A DNA stretch of 64,000 bases, taken from assembly GCA_007922195.1 (NCBI GenBank), contig ML681971.1:3112700-3176699 (forward strand). The letters are read 5' to 3'. This document shows positions 1 to 11,851 of the stretch, piece by piece. The position numbers and the translations under genes are program-made. Position 1 is the stretch's first letter, and each line of letters starts with the position of its first letter. The notes under the pieces are model-generated. The model ran no database searches. It saw nothing but the letters and a program-made list of their open reading frames with translations, and had not been told where the DNA came from. The stretch is from Podocnemis expansa (Eukaryota; Chordata; Testudines; Podocnemididae).

Positions 1-1780
1 CAATGGAACCAGCAGTGCATCACCGGACACTGGCCTACACTGTTCCTCCAAACACCTTCCAGACACTGGATTTGGCATTATCAAGACTGTCAGAGAGGAT
101 CCACCATGTTGGGAAGAACAATGGACATGCACACAAGAGCAGATTCCCAACTCGAACTTCTCACAAGAACAGCATTACCTCTCTAGGCCACGCCAGGTCA
201 GGTTAGAAGTACCACTGACTCAACACCTAAGACTCCAAGAGTGGAGGACAAGGGAAGCATAGACATAATCCACTGTTACAAGTCATGCCCCTTGTATGTT
301 TGCCAGACAACACCCCCCCAACATAAATTCCACTGATGCCACTTGGACACTTGTCGCGTCTGATGCTCCACACTTCTGGCTGTCTGGAACTGCTCCACCC
401 CACAGAGGATGTGAGGCTCCCTTACCCATGGTCATCCCACCTCTCTGCGACTCCCGTCTCTGGCAGTTGAGCCAGAAGTCCTTTCCAGCACTATGTCATC
501 ATCAAAGTTATTATTCACCAAACTGTTTTTGGAGTCCAATGGTTGCTTGGAACCAGAGCCCTTGTTCTCCCCTGCCCTGTCTTGGAGTTGATTCATGCTT
601 TGCAGACTATCATACTTTCAGGTTTATGACCCTGGCAAGGAGTATGGTTCTGCTCTCAGCAGGGCACACCAATGGGCAGAGACACTGACTTTAGGCTTTA
701 GTAGCTCCCCTGGGATCTGTACCGTAACTATTATGCACCACTGATAGCTTTGTCACAACCATCCCCCATCTGTCCTGTGCCTTCAGTATAGAAAGATGAA
801 GAACCCAGGTGTTGAACAGCTGTCTTGACTGCTGCCTTTTTCTCCTCCAACAAGGTGCTTATACCACCTTCATTTCCCTTACCCAGCAAGTATCATCAGT
901 ACCAAGACTTCCTTCACTGGAATCCACTTTGCCACATGCTGCAGCAAGTCCAGGATATGCACTACCAGATCCTGGTTAACCTCCAACTGCCAGGATCCTC
1001 TTGGAAAGCCCTCCTTATCAACAAGGCTATTTTGGAGCCAGCACATGCTTTCTGACATGGTCCTGCCTCCTGTTTGCCCATTCCCAAATGGGCTGAGCAG
1101 CAGCATTGTTTCATTCCTGTCAGTAGTTCAAACCACAATCCTCCGAGCTCCATAGTCGTCCATGCTGCAACAGAGCAGGCCGACCAGCAGTCACAACATT
1201 GCACTCCCCCAGGCAGAACAGCAAGAAGATGGATTTGCTTGGCAGGAAGATCTGCTCCTCAGCAGGGCTCCAGTTTCACATAGTGAATTATCAAACTCAA
1301 ATTGCAGAATATGACTTTCGTAATTATGCAGAACTGGCCAACTTCAGAAACTTCTTACCATCACACAAGCACAAGCAATTCCAGTCTCTTCTGGATTCGG
1401 GGAGGCTTATAGCCAGAGAGGGTCTCTGAGTTGCAGTGGATACAGTCAATATTGTCTGTTGGTCTTTGGTGACTGGGTCATTCTCCATAGAGACTCCTGG
1501 GTTCAGTCTTCTAATTTCACAAAAAAGGTCTAGTCCACATCTGAGGACCTTGCTTTTGACACACACAAACTGTCGAGTGTGAAAACAAAAAGTTCATGTA
1601 CTTGTTTAAAATAATTGTGAACCACACTATGTTCTCTTGACATCTATACTCTCTGGCTCCAAGATACAGACAGAAGGCATTCTTCCACTCCTTGCCCACT
1701 GTACGACCTGCAGCAATGTGAACCTTAATGGAGATGGTTATGGTTGGAGACTCCAAAACCAGATCTCTAGCACCACCACC
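1..1780 (+). pseudogene. Decayed gag-like region of a DIRS retrotransposon (truncated by window start)
   Basis: The clearest stretch is at about 1180-1430. It reads, with stops and shifts, like the C-terminal half of the gag-like protein of the intact DIRS at 22-24 kb. A segment LLGRKICSSAGLQF (1235-1276) is followed by a NYQ...YDFRNYAEL stretch and SGRLIAREGL, parallel to the copy near 23.5 kb. Further upstream (820-1180) and downstream to about 1770 the similarity continues weakly in shifting frames. The 5' part (1-800) has no motif I can name and is included only as probable continuation. No terminal repeat is visible because the element starts before the window. The strand is the same as the other three DIRS copies. 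Similarity was judged by eye, so the limits are approximate. The relation to DIRS gag is fairly safe at 1180-1430 and weaker elsewhere. Confidence 0.55.
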
Positions 1781-2152
1781 TTTGTGACCCCTCTATGCCT
1801 GGGGTAGACTACCTGTAAATGCCAAGTTAAGAGCAGGCTGCAAAAGGAGAGCAGATTCTCCTAGCACTGGTGCATGACACTGAAGTCAGACTTCCCAACC
1901 AGCCACAAAAACTACTTCTGATTTCCCCATGCTAGTTATCAAGAAACCAAAACAAAAGATGCACAGCCTTTTTACTGCATTTCAGTCCCAAACTTCCAAT
2001 CAGCCATTAGATCCAGTAAAGAGAGAACTTGCTTAAAATTCTGTGCTTTTTACCAGAGAGATTCCTCTGGCCCCAAAGAGTCAGCCATGTTATCAAATAA
2101 ATATAAGTTAGGAGCTTACCCAAAATATTATGCTGCCAGCCAATCCTTTAAT

Positions 2153-2415
2153 CAGAGCTCAACAAAACAGGGCACAACACTATGGCACCTGGGGTTTGTA
2201 GGGTGGCACCTAACTCCACCATGGAACTACAGTGGCAGAATGTTCCCTGGCACCTAAAAATAGAGCCAGCAGCACTCACTGGATTTGGCAGCATTTTGGC
2301 AGCGGAGGGCCCTGCACTGCTGTCAAGAATGGTGGTAGCAGTTTTTTGGTTGCAGGGGGCATCCCAGCTTAGCCGCCTTACTTTGAAATGATGCAGCGAT
2401 TTTTGTCGAGCCACG
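2153..2415. mobile_element. Non-autonomous hAT-type element, 263 bp, nested
   Basis: Imperfect terminal inverted repeats CAGAGCTCAACAAAA (left) and TTTTTGTCGAGCCACG (right) are flanked by 8-bp duplications CCTTTAAT (2145-2152) and CCTTTAGT (2416-2423), 7 of 8 matching. The related repeat at 58 kb has the same surrounding sequence with a single CCTTTAGT and no insert, which fixes the boundaries. It shares its outline with 29655-29848. Confidence 0.75.
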
Positions 2416-2564
2416 CCTTTAGTAACTAAACCAAAAGGTTTATTATAAAAGAAACAAACTATAAGAGAGTGGTTAAATGATTACAGCAATCAGATAAATA
2501 CAAATGATTTGAAAATCCATCTATATGAGGTTTCACATAGCCAGGAGATGCTTCATCCCTAGTC

Positions 2565-2752
2565 CAGGGATCTCAAACATGTGGCCTGCAGGCTGCATAC
2601 AACCACTAAAGCTATTTCCTGCAGCGTGCAATGACACGATTGTCAATGATATTGCAAATATCAGTATATGAAAAGGTTTCAGTGGTGCGGCCCTCAGGCT
2701 AACATGCTAGTCCTCATGCGGCCCTCGTGGTGATTTGAGTTTGAGGCCCCTG
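2565..2752. mobile_element. Non-autonomous hAT-type element, 188 bp (family A)
   Basis: Ends CAGGGATCTCAAAC and GTTTGAGGCCCCTG form inverted repeats. The flanks CCCTAGTC (2557-2564) and TCCTAGTC (2753-2760) match at 7 of 8 positions. It is the reverse orientation of the copy at 32729-32913. It is inserted in the TGTGACCC repeat. Confidence 0.8.
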
Positions 2753-2899
2753 TCCTAGTCCATTATACCCTTATACAAAGAAGAAGAGCCTGCACCAGGA
2801 ACTGCTGGTGGAAGCACTTCACCTCATGGTGGCATTAGAATCTATAACTGATGCAAGCAGTCTTCCATACCCATTGTTCTCAATTACCTCCCCAAACTC

Positions 2900-3560
2900 A
2901 AAACCTTAGACCTCTTCCTCAGCTCCGTTTGAGTCTGCTGGGCAGCATTAAGTGACTTTCTCCCCAGTAGATTGTGTTTCTGTGTTCTCTCAGCCTTCTA
3001 CTGTCCACTTTCTGGAAAGTGTGCTCAGTACTTTCTCACTGGTGTGGTGGAGAACTTTACATATGTGCTCATGGCACATCTGCCTGTTCGCAGATATACC
3101 ATGGCAGGGTGTTTTGTTGCATGGCCATGTGGTGCTCCATTCCTACCTTCATGACTCACTATGCCATTGCAGTGGTGAAAGCAGCAGATATAGCAGAAGG
3201 CCACAATGTACTCCAGATGGCACTTCCTCTCAGGTCCTTGCACTTGCCTGTATGCTGATCACTCTCAGTACTCAACACCCAGGTTTGGAATTCATGGAAA
3301 GACCGTCACTTGAAGAGGAGGTTGTTTAGTTTTCAGTGGAGATTATTTGAAGATATGTGGTCCTTTATTTGGATTCCAGTACCTGTCCTCCATCCTCTTT
3401 GCTTCAGATTGTCAGCGTAAAGAAAGAGACTAGAACAAAATTGACCTGCAAGGCCTATTATAACCTTGGCTGTGAGCACAAGAGGGTGCACAGCATGTGT
3501 GCAGATCAGTGGGCATTGCTACAAAACCCTTCCATTCCAGGTGCATAGCATATTTGTACC
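2900..3560 (+). pseudogene. Possible DIRS RT/RNase H remnant
   Basis: A broken reading in the + direction around 3030-3160 gives LVWWRTLHMCS and, after a shift, WPCGAPF. These resemble the LDWWRNPGHV and GWGAHL segments that precede and open the RNase H domain of the intact DIRS (25240-25340). The order and spacing fit, and the stretch would be the downstream continuation of the gag relic at 1-1.78 kb after the inserted repeat. No polymerase motif is found. The evidence is thin and could be chance. Confidence 0.3.
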
Positions 3561-4460
3561 CCCATGTTTGGTATTCAGATAGGAGCCACACATCATGAAG
3601 AACATCCAGTTAGAAATAGATAATCTCTTATGGGTGTTACAGGACAGTTTATGAAGATTGTGGTTTTTGTAGGTTCTAAACTTCTTCCCTGTATATGAAC
3701 TTCTATCTTAAAAAGTCAGGGTATGGAGAGTAATTGTATTTCTCTATTACTGTAATTTGGCAAAGAACCGTTTGTTGGTTGCAGTGACTGTAATTTGATC
3801 ATTGTGAATGTCTTTTTTTGGAGGTTATTGAAAAGCTGGGAGAAGTGACAGTTTAGGAAGTAGGTTCTGGGAGAGCATTCCACAAGTAGCAGGTGGTGTG
3901 GTTTAAGGCATGGGAAGAGAGTGAGAAGAGACAAAACTGTGAACTGATACTTGAGAGGAGGAGATATGGGAGTGTGTTAACAGATTTGATCAAAGATAGA
4001 ACCAGAAACTAGGGCCATGAAGACAAAATAAGGAAGTGTAAATATCATGCAGTGGGTAATAGGGGACCTGTGGAATAATTCAAAAAGGGGCATGATATGA
4101 TTTGATAAGTCTGGAAGGTAGTTTCAGCATTTTTTTTTTCTTGCATGTTCACAAGGTAGGCAGCATTGGGATGCCAGAGAAGGAAGTTGCAGTAATCAGA
4201 TAATGGAATGGCATTGACAAATGTTTGTTATTGGGTCAGAGATTGTTCTGATTTTAAATGTGTATTTTGTGTAAGAAATAGCTTCTGTATGTATAGCTTG
4301 GGTGTATGAGAAGCAAGGTAAGATAAATCACAGATGACTTCCAGTTTTCAATTAGCTTAACTCTGTAATTTTGCTGACATACCTGTTTTGTCTGGGGTGT
4401 CAAGAAACCATATCCCATAGCCAACATGAGCATATTGGCAAAATAATAATAAATAATAAT
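3561..4460. other. AT-rich interval, no feature recognised
   Basis: Only short T and A runs (for example 4131-4139) and an AATAATAAT stretch at 4443-4463 are seen. No long open frame or repeat terminus. Confidence 0.5.
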
Positions 4461-4561
4461 AATCCTGGTGTAGAAACATGTGTTTCAACACAAGAGTACT
4501 TTTTTGGCATAGCTAAGGTTGTTCACCAGGGTGGTGGTGGTATGCCATCAAAAACACACCT

Positions 4562-7380
4562 GTGATCATGAGCAGGATTTATAGTAGGGGATGCAAAATA
4601 GGGCAATTGGCCGGATATCTTAGGTGCCTATACACTAATGCGAGGAGCCTGGGAAATAAGCAAGAAGAATTGGTAATATTAGCGCAGACAGGGAACTATG
4701 ATATCATAGGAATAACAGAGACATGGTGGGATAGTCTGCACGACTGGAGTTCTGCCATGGATGGGTATAAACTGTTCAGGAAGAACAGGTAGGGAAGAAG
4801 AGGGGGAGGAGTAGCACTATATGTAAAAGAGCACTATGACTGCTCAGAGCTCCATTATGGAAGTGGAAGCGTGCCAGTAGAAAGTCTGTGGGTTACATTG
4901 AGAGGGGAAAGCAACAAGGGGGATGTTGTGGTGGGGGTCTGCTATAGACCACCAAACCAGAAGCAGGAGGTGGATGAGGTGTTCTATGGACAACTAGCGG
5001 AAGCTTCTAGATCACAGGCCCTGGTGCTCATGGGGGACTTCAATTTCCCTGACATCTGCTGGGAGGCCAATACAGCAGTGCATGGGCAATCCAGGAGATT
5101 TTTAGAGAGTGCTGGGGACAACTTTCTAGTACAAATGCTAGAGGAACCAACTAGGGGCCTTGCACTGCTCGACTTGCTGCTCACAAACAGGGAAGAATTG
5201 ATCAGGGATGTAGAGGTAAATGGCAAGCTAGGCGGTAGTGACCATGACATGGTTGAGTTCAGGATGCTGATTAAAGGAAGGAAGGAAAGAAGCAAAACAA
5301 AAACCCTGGACTTCAAAAAAGCAGATTTTGACTCCCTCAGGGAACTGATGGGCAGGATCTCTTGGGAAGCTAATCTGAAGGGGAAAGGAGTCCAAGAGAG
5401 TTGGCTATATTTTAAAAAAACTCTGCTAAGGGCACAGGAAGTTGCCATTCCAATTAGGAGAAAGAACAAACATGTGAGGCAGCCAGAATGGCTTAGCAGA
5501 GAACTCTGCTCTGAGCTTAAACATAAAAAGGAAGCTTATAGGAAGTGGAAGCTTGGTCAGATGTCCAAAAAGGCATATAAAGATATTGCTAGGTACTGCA
5601 GGGATAAAATCAGAAAAGCCAAAGGACAAGTGGAGTTGCGGCTAGCAAGGGATGTAAAAGATAACAAGAAGGGGTTCTACAAGTATATTAGTAACAAGAA
5701 GAGGATCAGGGATGGTGTAGGCCCCTTGCTGAATAGGGCAGGCATCCTTGTGACAGAGGATGAAGAAAAAGCTGAAGTGCTCAATGCATTTTTTTTCTTC
5801 AGTTTTCACAGGCAGGGTCAGCTCCCAGCCCACTACCATGGGTGTGGCAGATGGGAGAGAAGAAGACAGGCCCTTGGTGACGGAAGGTCAGGTTAGGGAC
5901 TGCTTAAAGAAGCTGGATGTGCACAAGTCCATGGGGCCGGACGAACTGCATCCAAGGGTGCTAAGGGAATTGGCCGACGAAATAGCCGCACCGCTGGCCG
6001 TTATCTTTCAAAACTCATGGAGAACGGGGGAGGTGCCAGAGGACTGGAAAAAAGAAAATGTAGTGCCTATTTTCAAGAAAGGGAAAAAGGAGGATCCAGG
6101 GAATTACAGACCAGTCAGCCTCACCTCAATCCCTGGAAAAATTATGGAGCAGATTCTCAAAGAATCCATCCTCACACACTTAGAGGAAAATAAAGTGATC
6201 AGGAACAGTCAGCATGGATTTCCCAAGGGTAAATCATGCCTGGCCAATCTCATTTCCTTCTATGATCAGATGACTGGTTTTCTGGATGCAGGAAGAACCT
6301 TTGATGTGATATACCTTGATTTTAGCAAGGCTTTTGATACAGTTTCCCACAGCATTCTCATTGGCAAATTAAGGAAGTATGGGTTGGATACGTGGACTAT
6401 AAGGTGGATAGAGAACTGGCTAGATCAACGGTTTCAGCGTGTAGGAATCAATGGTTCCATGTCTAGCTGGCAACCAGTAACGAGTGGTGTGCCCCAGGGG
6501 TCGGTCCTGGGGCCGGTTCTGTTCAACATTTTCATCAATGATCTGGATGATGGAATAGACTGCATTCTCAGTAAGTTTGCGGATGATACCAAGCTGGGGG
6601 GACCTGTAGACACGTTGGAGGGCATGGACAGGATTCAGGGAGACCTAGATAAATTGGAACAGTGGGCCAATAGAAATCTTATGAGGTTCAATAAGGATAA
6701 GTGTAAAATCCTGCATTTGGGACAAAAAAAACCGTATGCACTGCTACAGGCTGGGAAACATTCAGCTAAGTAGCAGCAGTGTAGAAAAGGACCTGGGGGT
6801 CGTGGTGGATGAGAAGCTAGATATGAGTCAGCAGTGTGCTCTTGCTGCCAAAAAGGCCAATGGCATACTGGGCTGCATCAAAAGAAGTGTTACCAGCAGA
6901 TCAAGGGATGTGATCATTCCCCTCTATTCTGCACTGGTGAGGCCACATCTAGACTACTGTGTTCAGTTTTGGGCTCCCCACTACAAAAAGGACAGGGACA
7001 TGCTAGAGAGAGTTCAGAGGAGGGCAACCAAAATGATTAAAGGGGTAGAGCACAAGCCCTATGAGGAAAGACTGAAAGCATTAGGCTTATTTAGTCTGCA
7101 GAAGAGAAGATTGAGGGGGGATTTGATAGCAACCTTCAACTATTTGAAGGGATGCTCTAAGGAAGATGGAGCTCGACTGTTCTCGGTAGTAACGGAGGAC
7201 AGAACGAGGAGCAATGGTCTCAAGTTGCAGTTAGGGAGGTCGAGGCTGGATATTAGAAAAAACTTTTTTACCAGGAGAATGGTGAAGTCTTGGAATGGGC
7301 TGCCGAGGGAGGTGGTGGAGTCTCCATCTTTGGAGGTGTTTAAGGCCCGGCTGGACAAAACCCTGACTGGGATGGTTTAA
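4562..7380 (+). pseudogene. CR1 ORF2: AP endonuclease + reverse transcriptase, three lesions
   Basis: About 939 codons in three frames. The N-terminal AP endonuclease shows LRCLYTNARSLGNKQEEL, ITETWW, a MGDFNFPDICW segment (near 5029) and GSDHDMVEF (near 5230), which are expected catalytic surroundings. The reverse transcriptase follows with NYRPVSL (6107), [11 protein letters not shown] (6312-6344), [11 protein letters not shown] and FADD at 6576-6587. The C-terminal part includes [11 protein letters not shown] and RRATKMIKG. It would nick target DNA and copy its own RNA there. Lesions: a TAG stop at 4790-4792, a frameshift at the T8 run 5789-5796, and a frameshift at the A8 run 6724-6731. 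Because both shifts lie in homopolymers they may be read errors. As written the protein cannot be made. Confidence 0.9.
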
Positions 7381-7456
7381 GTGGGAGTGGTCCTGCCTCT
7401 GGCAGGGGGTTGGACTAGATGACCTATGAGGTCCCTTCCAACCCTATGATTCTATG
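4562..7456 (+). mobile_element. CR1 LINE, ORF2 plus 3' UTR, 5'-truncated before ORF1
   Basis: The element carries a CR1-type endonuclease/reverse transcriptase coding region (4562-7380). A short 3' UTR with the CR1 signature GGGGGTTGGACTAGATGACC follows, and it ends in the octamer ATTCTATG (7449-7456), the 3' tail typical of CR1. No ORF1 is visible upstream, which is the usual 5' truncation from incomplete reverse transcription. CR1 gives no regular target duplication, and none is seen. The good conservation of the coding part suggests a fairly young copy. Confidence 0.9.
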
Positions 7457-7740
7457 CTGTCTGTATATCTATATCAGCAGAGCATTTGTAGTGTAGACAA
7501 GGCCTTAGTGACACTCTTTGTAACTGCATTAGATAGGGCTACCTCCAAGTAAATACTGTATTCCTTTAAATATTAATGTGTTTCAAGATGATAATACATG
7601 GTCATTAAACTACCAAGACCATATGTGTCATAAAAAAGCAATGAATTTAATATCAATGGCATATTTTAGGTGGAAATGTTTAAAAAGGAGGAAATACCCA
7701 GTGCCGGAGGAAAAGAATAAAATCTTCAGAGAAACTAGAT

Positions 7741-7850
7741 CCAAAGGGGCAACCGTGTTAGTCTAATTCAGCAAAACAAACAAGGAGTCCTATGATACTT
7801 TTATTTGTTAGTCTTTAAAAGTGCTATAGGACTCCTTGTTTGTTTTCAAG
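7741..7850 (+). repeat. Palindromic reptile repeat (GTGTTAGTCT family)
   Basis: Starts GGGGCAACCGTGTTAGTCT. Then AACAAACAAGGAGTCCTATG is mirrored by AGGACTCCTTGTTTGTTTTC, with the loop containing TTTGTTAGTCTTTAAAAGTG. Related copies lie at 9107, 19830, 27780, 53262, 54025, 57566 and 61900. Confidence 0.7.
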
Positions 7851-9106
7851 AGAAACTAGGAGACCATTCTGCAGCAAGTGCTCACCAATTAATTAGCACA
7901 TTTGAGGTTTCATACACACCTAAAGCTGTGTTTATGAACAAGTCCTTGATTCATATATGTCCTTGTCATTTTGTAAGTCACAATCAGCATAAGAAGGTAC
8001 CAGGAGATGTAGAAATTTGAGCTTTTCTTCAGCTATAGAGCTGTGTCTCCAATGGACTCCATCAGCCTTTCTGTGTGTTCTTGAAATAAATAAATGTACT
8101 GTAGAAATGTTTGTCCTGTTGTGAAATTACTCATATTGCACAGGAACAGTGTTTCATACAAAGAGTTATACAAGAGTACAGTACAATCAAGTTGATTCTG
8201 AAGTTGAAGAGCTTGAGGAGTGTATATGTCAAGCTGGATTAGCTTCCAGTGAAGGAGAATATGGTTCATTGTCTGAAAGGATTTGGTACCAAGTCAACTA
8301 CGTTAGCCACGTGGATGCTGTTTTTCCCTTTCCTGTCAAGAAGAGGAGTGGTACTGTGTATCTATTTTATTTTTTATAACATAATAGTGGGTTAAGGGTA
8401 CTGGAAAAAACTATTCTGATCTCAACTAGCAAATGAAAGTATTTGTTGAATTTCCGCTATGTAAAAGAGGAGGTGGTGGTGAAAGAAATACTAGGGAAAC
8501 AAGTAGTAAATGCATTTCAAATTCAGTTTGATGAATTCTGTTCAATGTATAAACTCAGATCAGGAAGCGCCGTGGTGGCAGTTAAATGTTGACAAGGTTA
8601 CAAGTTCATTCTTCATCTGGGAATCATTTTAAATTTATTGCTGTATTTAGATCCCCTGGGATTTCTGCAAATACTGTGATGTGAGTTAGACTGCTGCTAG
8701 AGCTTCCTGTCGTCTGTCTTGGTACTTATGGTGCAGATAATGGGTTTAAAGGGAGTCTTCCCTTTCTGTTGAAATATTTACTGCAGTTTATACTGAGCTA
8801 TAAATAATAAAACTTTTTTCCCCATTTTTGTTTACCTAGAGTAAATTATAGAATGTATTACTTGAATTAGAAGCCCTCTTATTTAAACGGTGAAAGACTG
8901 TAGATTTCATATTTACATGACAGGAATGGAGATTGCTACTTTCACAATATTGTCTTATTTTGCCATAACTTTTCTCATAGATTTCTAGAATTACAGAAAA
9001 TTAGTCTTTGAATGTCTTGGGAGAGCAGAGTATTAATATTGTATATTGAATGCCTTGCTGATATATTAAAATCAGAAAAACAGTCTAAGGGGAACATATT
9101 TGCAGG
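7851..9106. other. AT-rich interval without a recognised gene
   Basis: Contains a 76-codon open frame at 8149-8379 that I could not assign. Otherwise no repeat end, RNA gene or coding pattern was recognised. Confidence 0.4.
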
Positions 9107-9303
9107 TAAAAATGAGAGTCCTGTGGCACCTTAAAGGCTAACAGATTTTTTTAGGCATAAGCTTTTGTGGGCTCCAACCCACTTCGTCAGATGGGTTTTA
9201 TGGTTTGGAGCCCATGGAATCTTATGCCCGAAGAAATCTGTTAGTCTCTAAAGTGTCACAGGACTCTTGTTGTTTTTGCTGGACACAGACTAATACGGCT
9301 ACA
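9107..9303 (-). repeat. Palindromic reptile repeat, long hairpin copy
   Basis: The left arm GAGTCCTGTGGCACCTTAAA...GCATAAGCTTTTGTGGGCTCCA pairs with the right arm TGGAGCCCATGGAATCTTATGC...GTGTCACAGGACTC. The tail ACACAGACTAATACGGCTAC at 9283-9302 is the complement of the GTAGCCGTGTTAGTCT head seen in other copies. Confidence 0.75.
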
Positions 9304-10640
9304 TATCTGGATATTTGAAGATGATAGACTTGAGATGCTGTGTGGCAGTAATTAAATCGCCTACCATGTGCGGTCAGAATAAATAGTAGAGAAAAATCAA
9401 GCAGTTTCAGGAAAGATGTATTTTGGGAGGGCTGGTAGGATCTGAATGGGGAAATCTAGAATACTTTTAGTGTAATTTCCTTATGTTTACAGTGAGTGTT
9501 GCCTCTAGAAGAAGATATTCCTATGAATCTTTGCAATTTCTGCACATTTATTGATTAATAATTGAAAAGCTATCTAGATAAAGACTATATATTATATAGC
9601 CACTGCATATTTTTTGCTGAGACCTGCACTGTCTCAGAAAAATCCTGGGAGTCACCTGTCACCAACAGATCACTAGCAATGAGATTCTTGAGAGAAACAA
9701 CTTACAGTCTGTGCAGACTGTGCTGTACACTTGCAGCCTTTGCTAGCTGTCATAGTTGTGCATGCCTCAAGATAGCCTTCCAAAGGTTGTGCTCTGCTAC
9801 CAACTTAAGAACCCCCACAACACTTAAGAAGATCAAAGCTTCAGTACGGCAACAAGGTCAGGCAGGACCTGACAAACAGAAGAGCCCTGCCCAAAGCTGC
9901 ATTAAGGGCTGGTGCAGTCATGATGGAGAGTCATCAAAGAGATCAGGCTGATGTCTGTAGGTGAGCCAGGACACAGTGTGCGCTCCAACGTCCATCTGAA
10001 AAGTAGACCTGTAGCCACCGTTGGAAAGTCTGCCACTTGCACATTGGACTCTTCTCCCAAATTGCTGCCAAACACCACTGACTGATTTCATTCAGTGTGT
10101 TTTCTTTCATCTGTCAAGATGTTGCATGGCGAGTGAATAGATATATTTATACTGGAAGTTGCAATGACTCAAATCAAATTTGGAAAAGATCTCTACCGTA
10201 TTATTGCTATATTGTGCAAATGTGCTTGATTAATAGTTGAAATGGTTGTCCTGATGACTGAAGCACTAATTTCGGGGGTGGGGGGTGCTGTTAGATTTAA
10301 TCATTCTACTGTCACATGCAAAATAGTCTGAGATGGAAGCGCACCAAGTGTTCTTCTAACTAGAGGAGCCAAATGGATAGACAAAATGAAAGGAAATTCA
10401 TGGTGTTGACAAATTTGTTAAAGAAGTCATTAGTGATCTTATTTATTAAGAAATTTTCCTTAAATCTCATAGCCAGTCAACTTTATTTTTTATTTAGCTA
10501 TTCTTTACTAATGGGATAATAAGAGTGATCTCCAGTGGGCAAAACTTTTAGGAGGTTATTGGTAGGTAAAAAAGTATTAATGAGACTTATGTGAAAACCT
10601 AACTATTTCACTGCTGCATCAAAGCTTGGGGAAGGGTGGG
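9304..10640. other. Interval without a recognised gene
   Basis: An open stretch of 129 codons (9562-9951, +) has no recognisable domain and ordinary base composition. No repeat termini were identified. Confidence 0.4.
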
Positions 10641-10726
10641 CTAGTGGATAGGGCAGAACAGGGCCGTAATTAGGACGGGGTGACTGGGGCGAAGCCCCAG
10701 GTGCAGTATTTTACAGGGCGCCAAGG

Positions 10727-11224
10727 CCATGCTCGCACAGATCAGTCCTGGCAGCAAAGGAGTAGAGCGTACTGTTGTGCTCTGTTCAACTCTGTCCAGC
10801 CAGGCAGGTGCTTGCACTAGCCTGGCAGGCGCTGGGTTGGGTATTTCCCTGCCAGGACCTGGCTGGGGAGGGGAAGGTAAAGGGACTCTGACTGCAACAA
10901 CTTATCTTAGTGATTTGTATGTCCCCATGGCAGCTTACAGAATACTGACATAGTGAAGCAATCTGTGAACTAGAGGCGGCCTAGAAGTTTACTCAACCCA
11001 CGAGCTATAAGAGACTTGAGAGTGGCAGGGACACGCAAATCACTAAGATAAGTTGTTGCAGTCAGAGTCGCTTTACTTTCTGCTGTGCCAGCTGGGTCCT
11101 GGCGGGGGAATACCTAACCTGCTACATGGCAGGCTAGCACAAGCACCTGCCTGGCTGGACAGATTTGAACAGAGCACAGTACACTCCACTCCTTTGCTGC
11201 CCGGACTGATCCATGAGAGCATGG
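10727..11224. repeat. Long inverted repeat, arms about 198 bp
   Basis: The left arm 10727-10925 (starts CCATGCTC, ends TGTATGTCCC) is the approximate reverse complement of the right arm 11028-11224 (starts GGGACACGCAAATCAC, ends GAGAGCATGG). The spacer is about 102 bp. The innermost 40 bp of each arm (AAGATAAGTTGTTGCAGTCAGAG on the right) is nearly perfect. The sequence upstream of the left arm (10650-10726) is not mirrored on the right, so it is not simply the ends of one standard element. Confidence 0.85.
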
Positions 11225-11851
11225 CAGCACCCAAGCAGGTGAGAGTATGAGCTAATTGGCAGCCACATGCAGCGTTTTGAGGGAAGGGAATGTTCCTAGC
11301 TCTTTGTGGCTGCCTTGCCCTATTCCCCTGAATGGCCCTGCTGTGGCTTCCCTGCTGCCCATGCTTCAGGCGGCCTCGTATCTGGCCCAGCTGCAGCTCA
11401 GTGGCGGCAGAGATGCCATAGGGAGGAGCAGGAGTCTTCTCACTCCGAAGAGGGAATAGGGCATGGGGAATGTTGGGTTTGGCCACCAGGAGTGGAGCAA
11501 GCACCTGGTTGTGGTAAATGGGCCAGTCCTTTGTACAAGAGAGCAGCTGTTCCAGGCTACCACCAGGCCTGTGTACATGCAGTTGTGTTGGTCCTTGGGC
11601 TGCATGCGGGAGTATTATGCATAGGCCTCAGTGCTAGTGGCTGGATGCTTGTGGTGTTCATAAAAGTGGCGCTGAGATTCCTGAGCATGGATTTGCACCA
11701 GTTAAGTTCTCCCTCTTATACCCCAAGCCAAGCCAGGGCTGGATCCGGCTCCATGCCACCTCCTGGTGGCTGGGGCCGGATTGGGCCCTCAATTTGTAGG
11801 GTAGGACGCTTTTTGGGCTGGGGTACCAAAAGATCTAGTTCCACCTTAGGG
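11225..11851. other. Moderately GC-rich interval
   Basis: Long open frames on both strands (for example 11306-12091) reflect GC-rich composition and have no recognisable domain. No terminal repeats are seen. Confidence 0.4.

Larger units (their letters stand above)
1782..2800 (+). repeat. TGTGACCC-type interspersed repeat, copy 1 (interrupted by two hAT elements)
   Basis: Begins with TGTGACCC and shares blocks in the same order with 58008-58990: GCAGGCTGCAAAA near the start, a CTTACCCAAAATATxATGCTGCCAGCC block (2117-2140), AGTAACTA...GGTTTA...AAAAGAAA (2420-2460) and ACAxACAAxTGATTT. The TG start and about 1 kb length would suit a solo LTR or a fragment of an LTR element, but I see no clear CA end or target duplication, so the class is left open. 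It appears inserted in the DIRS relic of 1-3.6 kb. Confidence 0.6.
4462..7500. repeat. Possible Chompy-like MITE split by the CR1 insertion
   Basis: TAATCCTGGTGTAGAAAC (4461-4478) resembles the left end and GTGTAGACAAGGCCTTA (7491-7507) the right end of the MITEs at 14951-15232. The CR1 lies between them. The right end is a good match. The left end is weak, so the split is a hypothesis. Confidence 0.35.

Noticed and set aside
8149..8379. Exon-like 76-codon frame (VDSEVEELEECICQAGLASS...) after a possible acceptor CACAG
   Set aside because: No family recognised, no convincing donor site downstream and no partner exon nearby.
9562..9951. 129-codon open frame with several cysteines
   Set aside because: No recognisable motif, spacing of cysteines irregular, and no regulatory or splice context.
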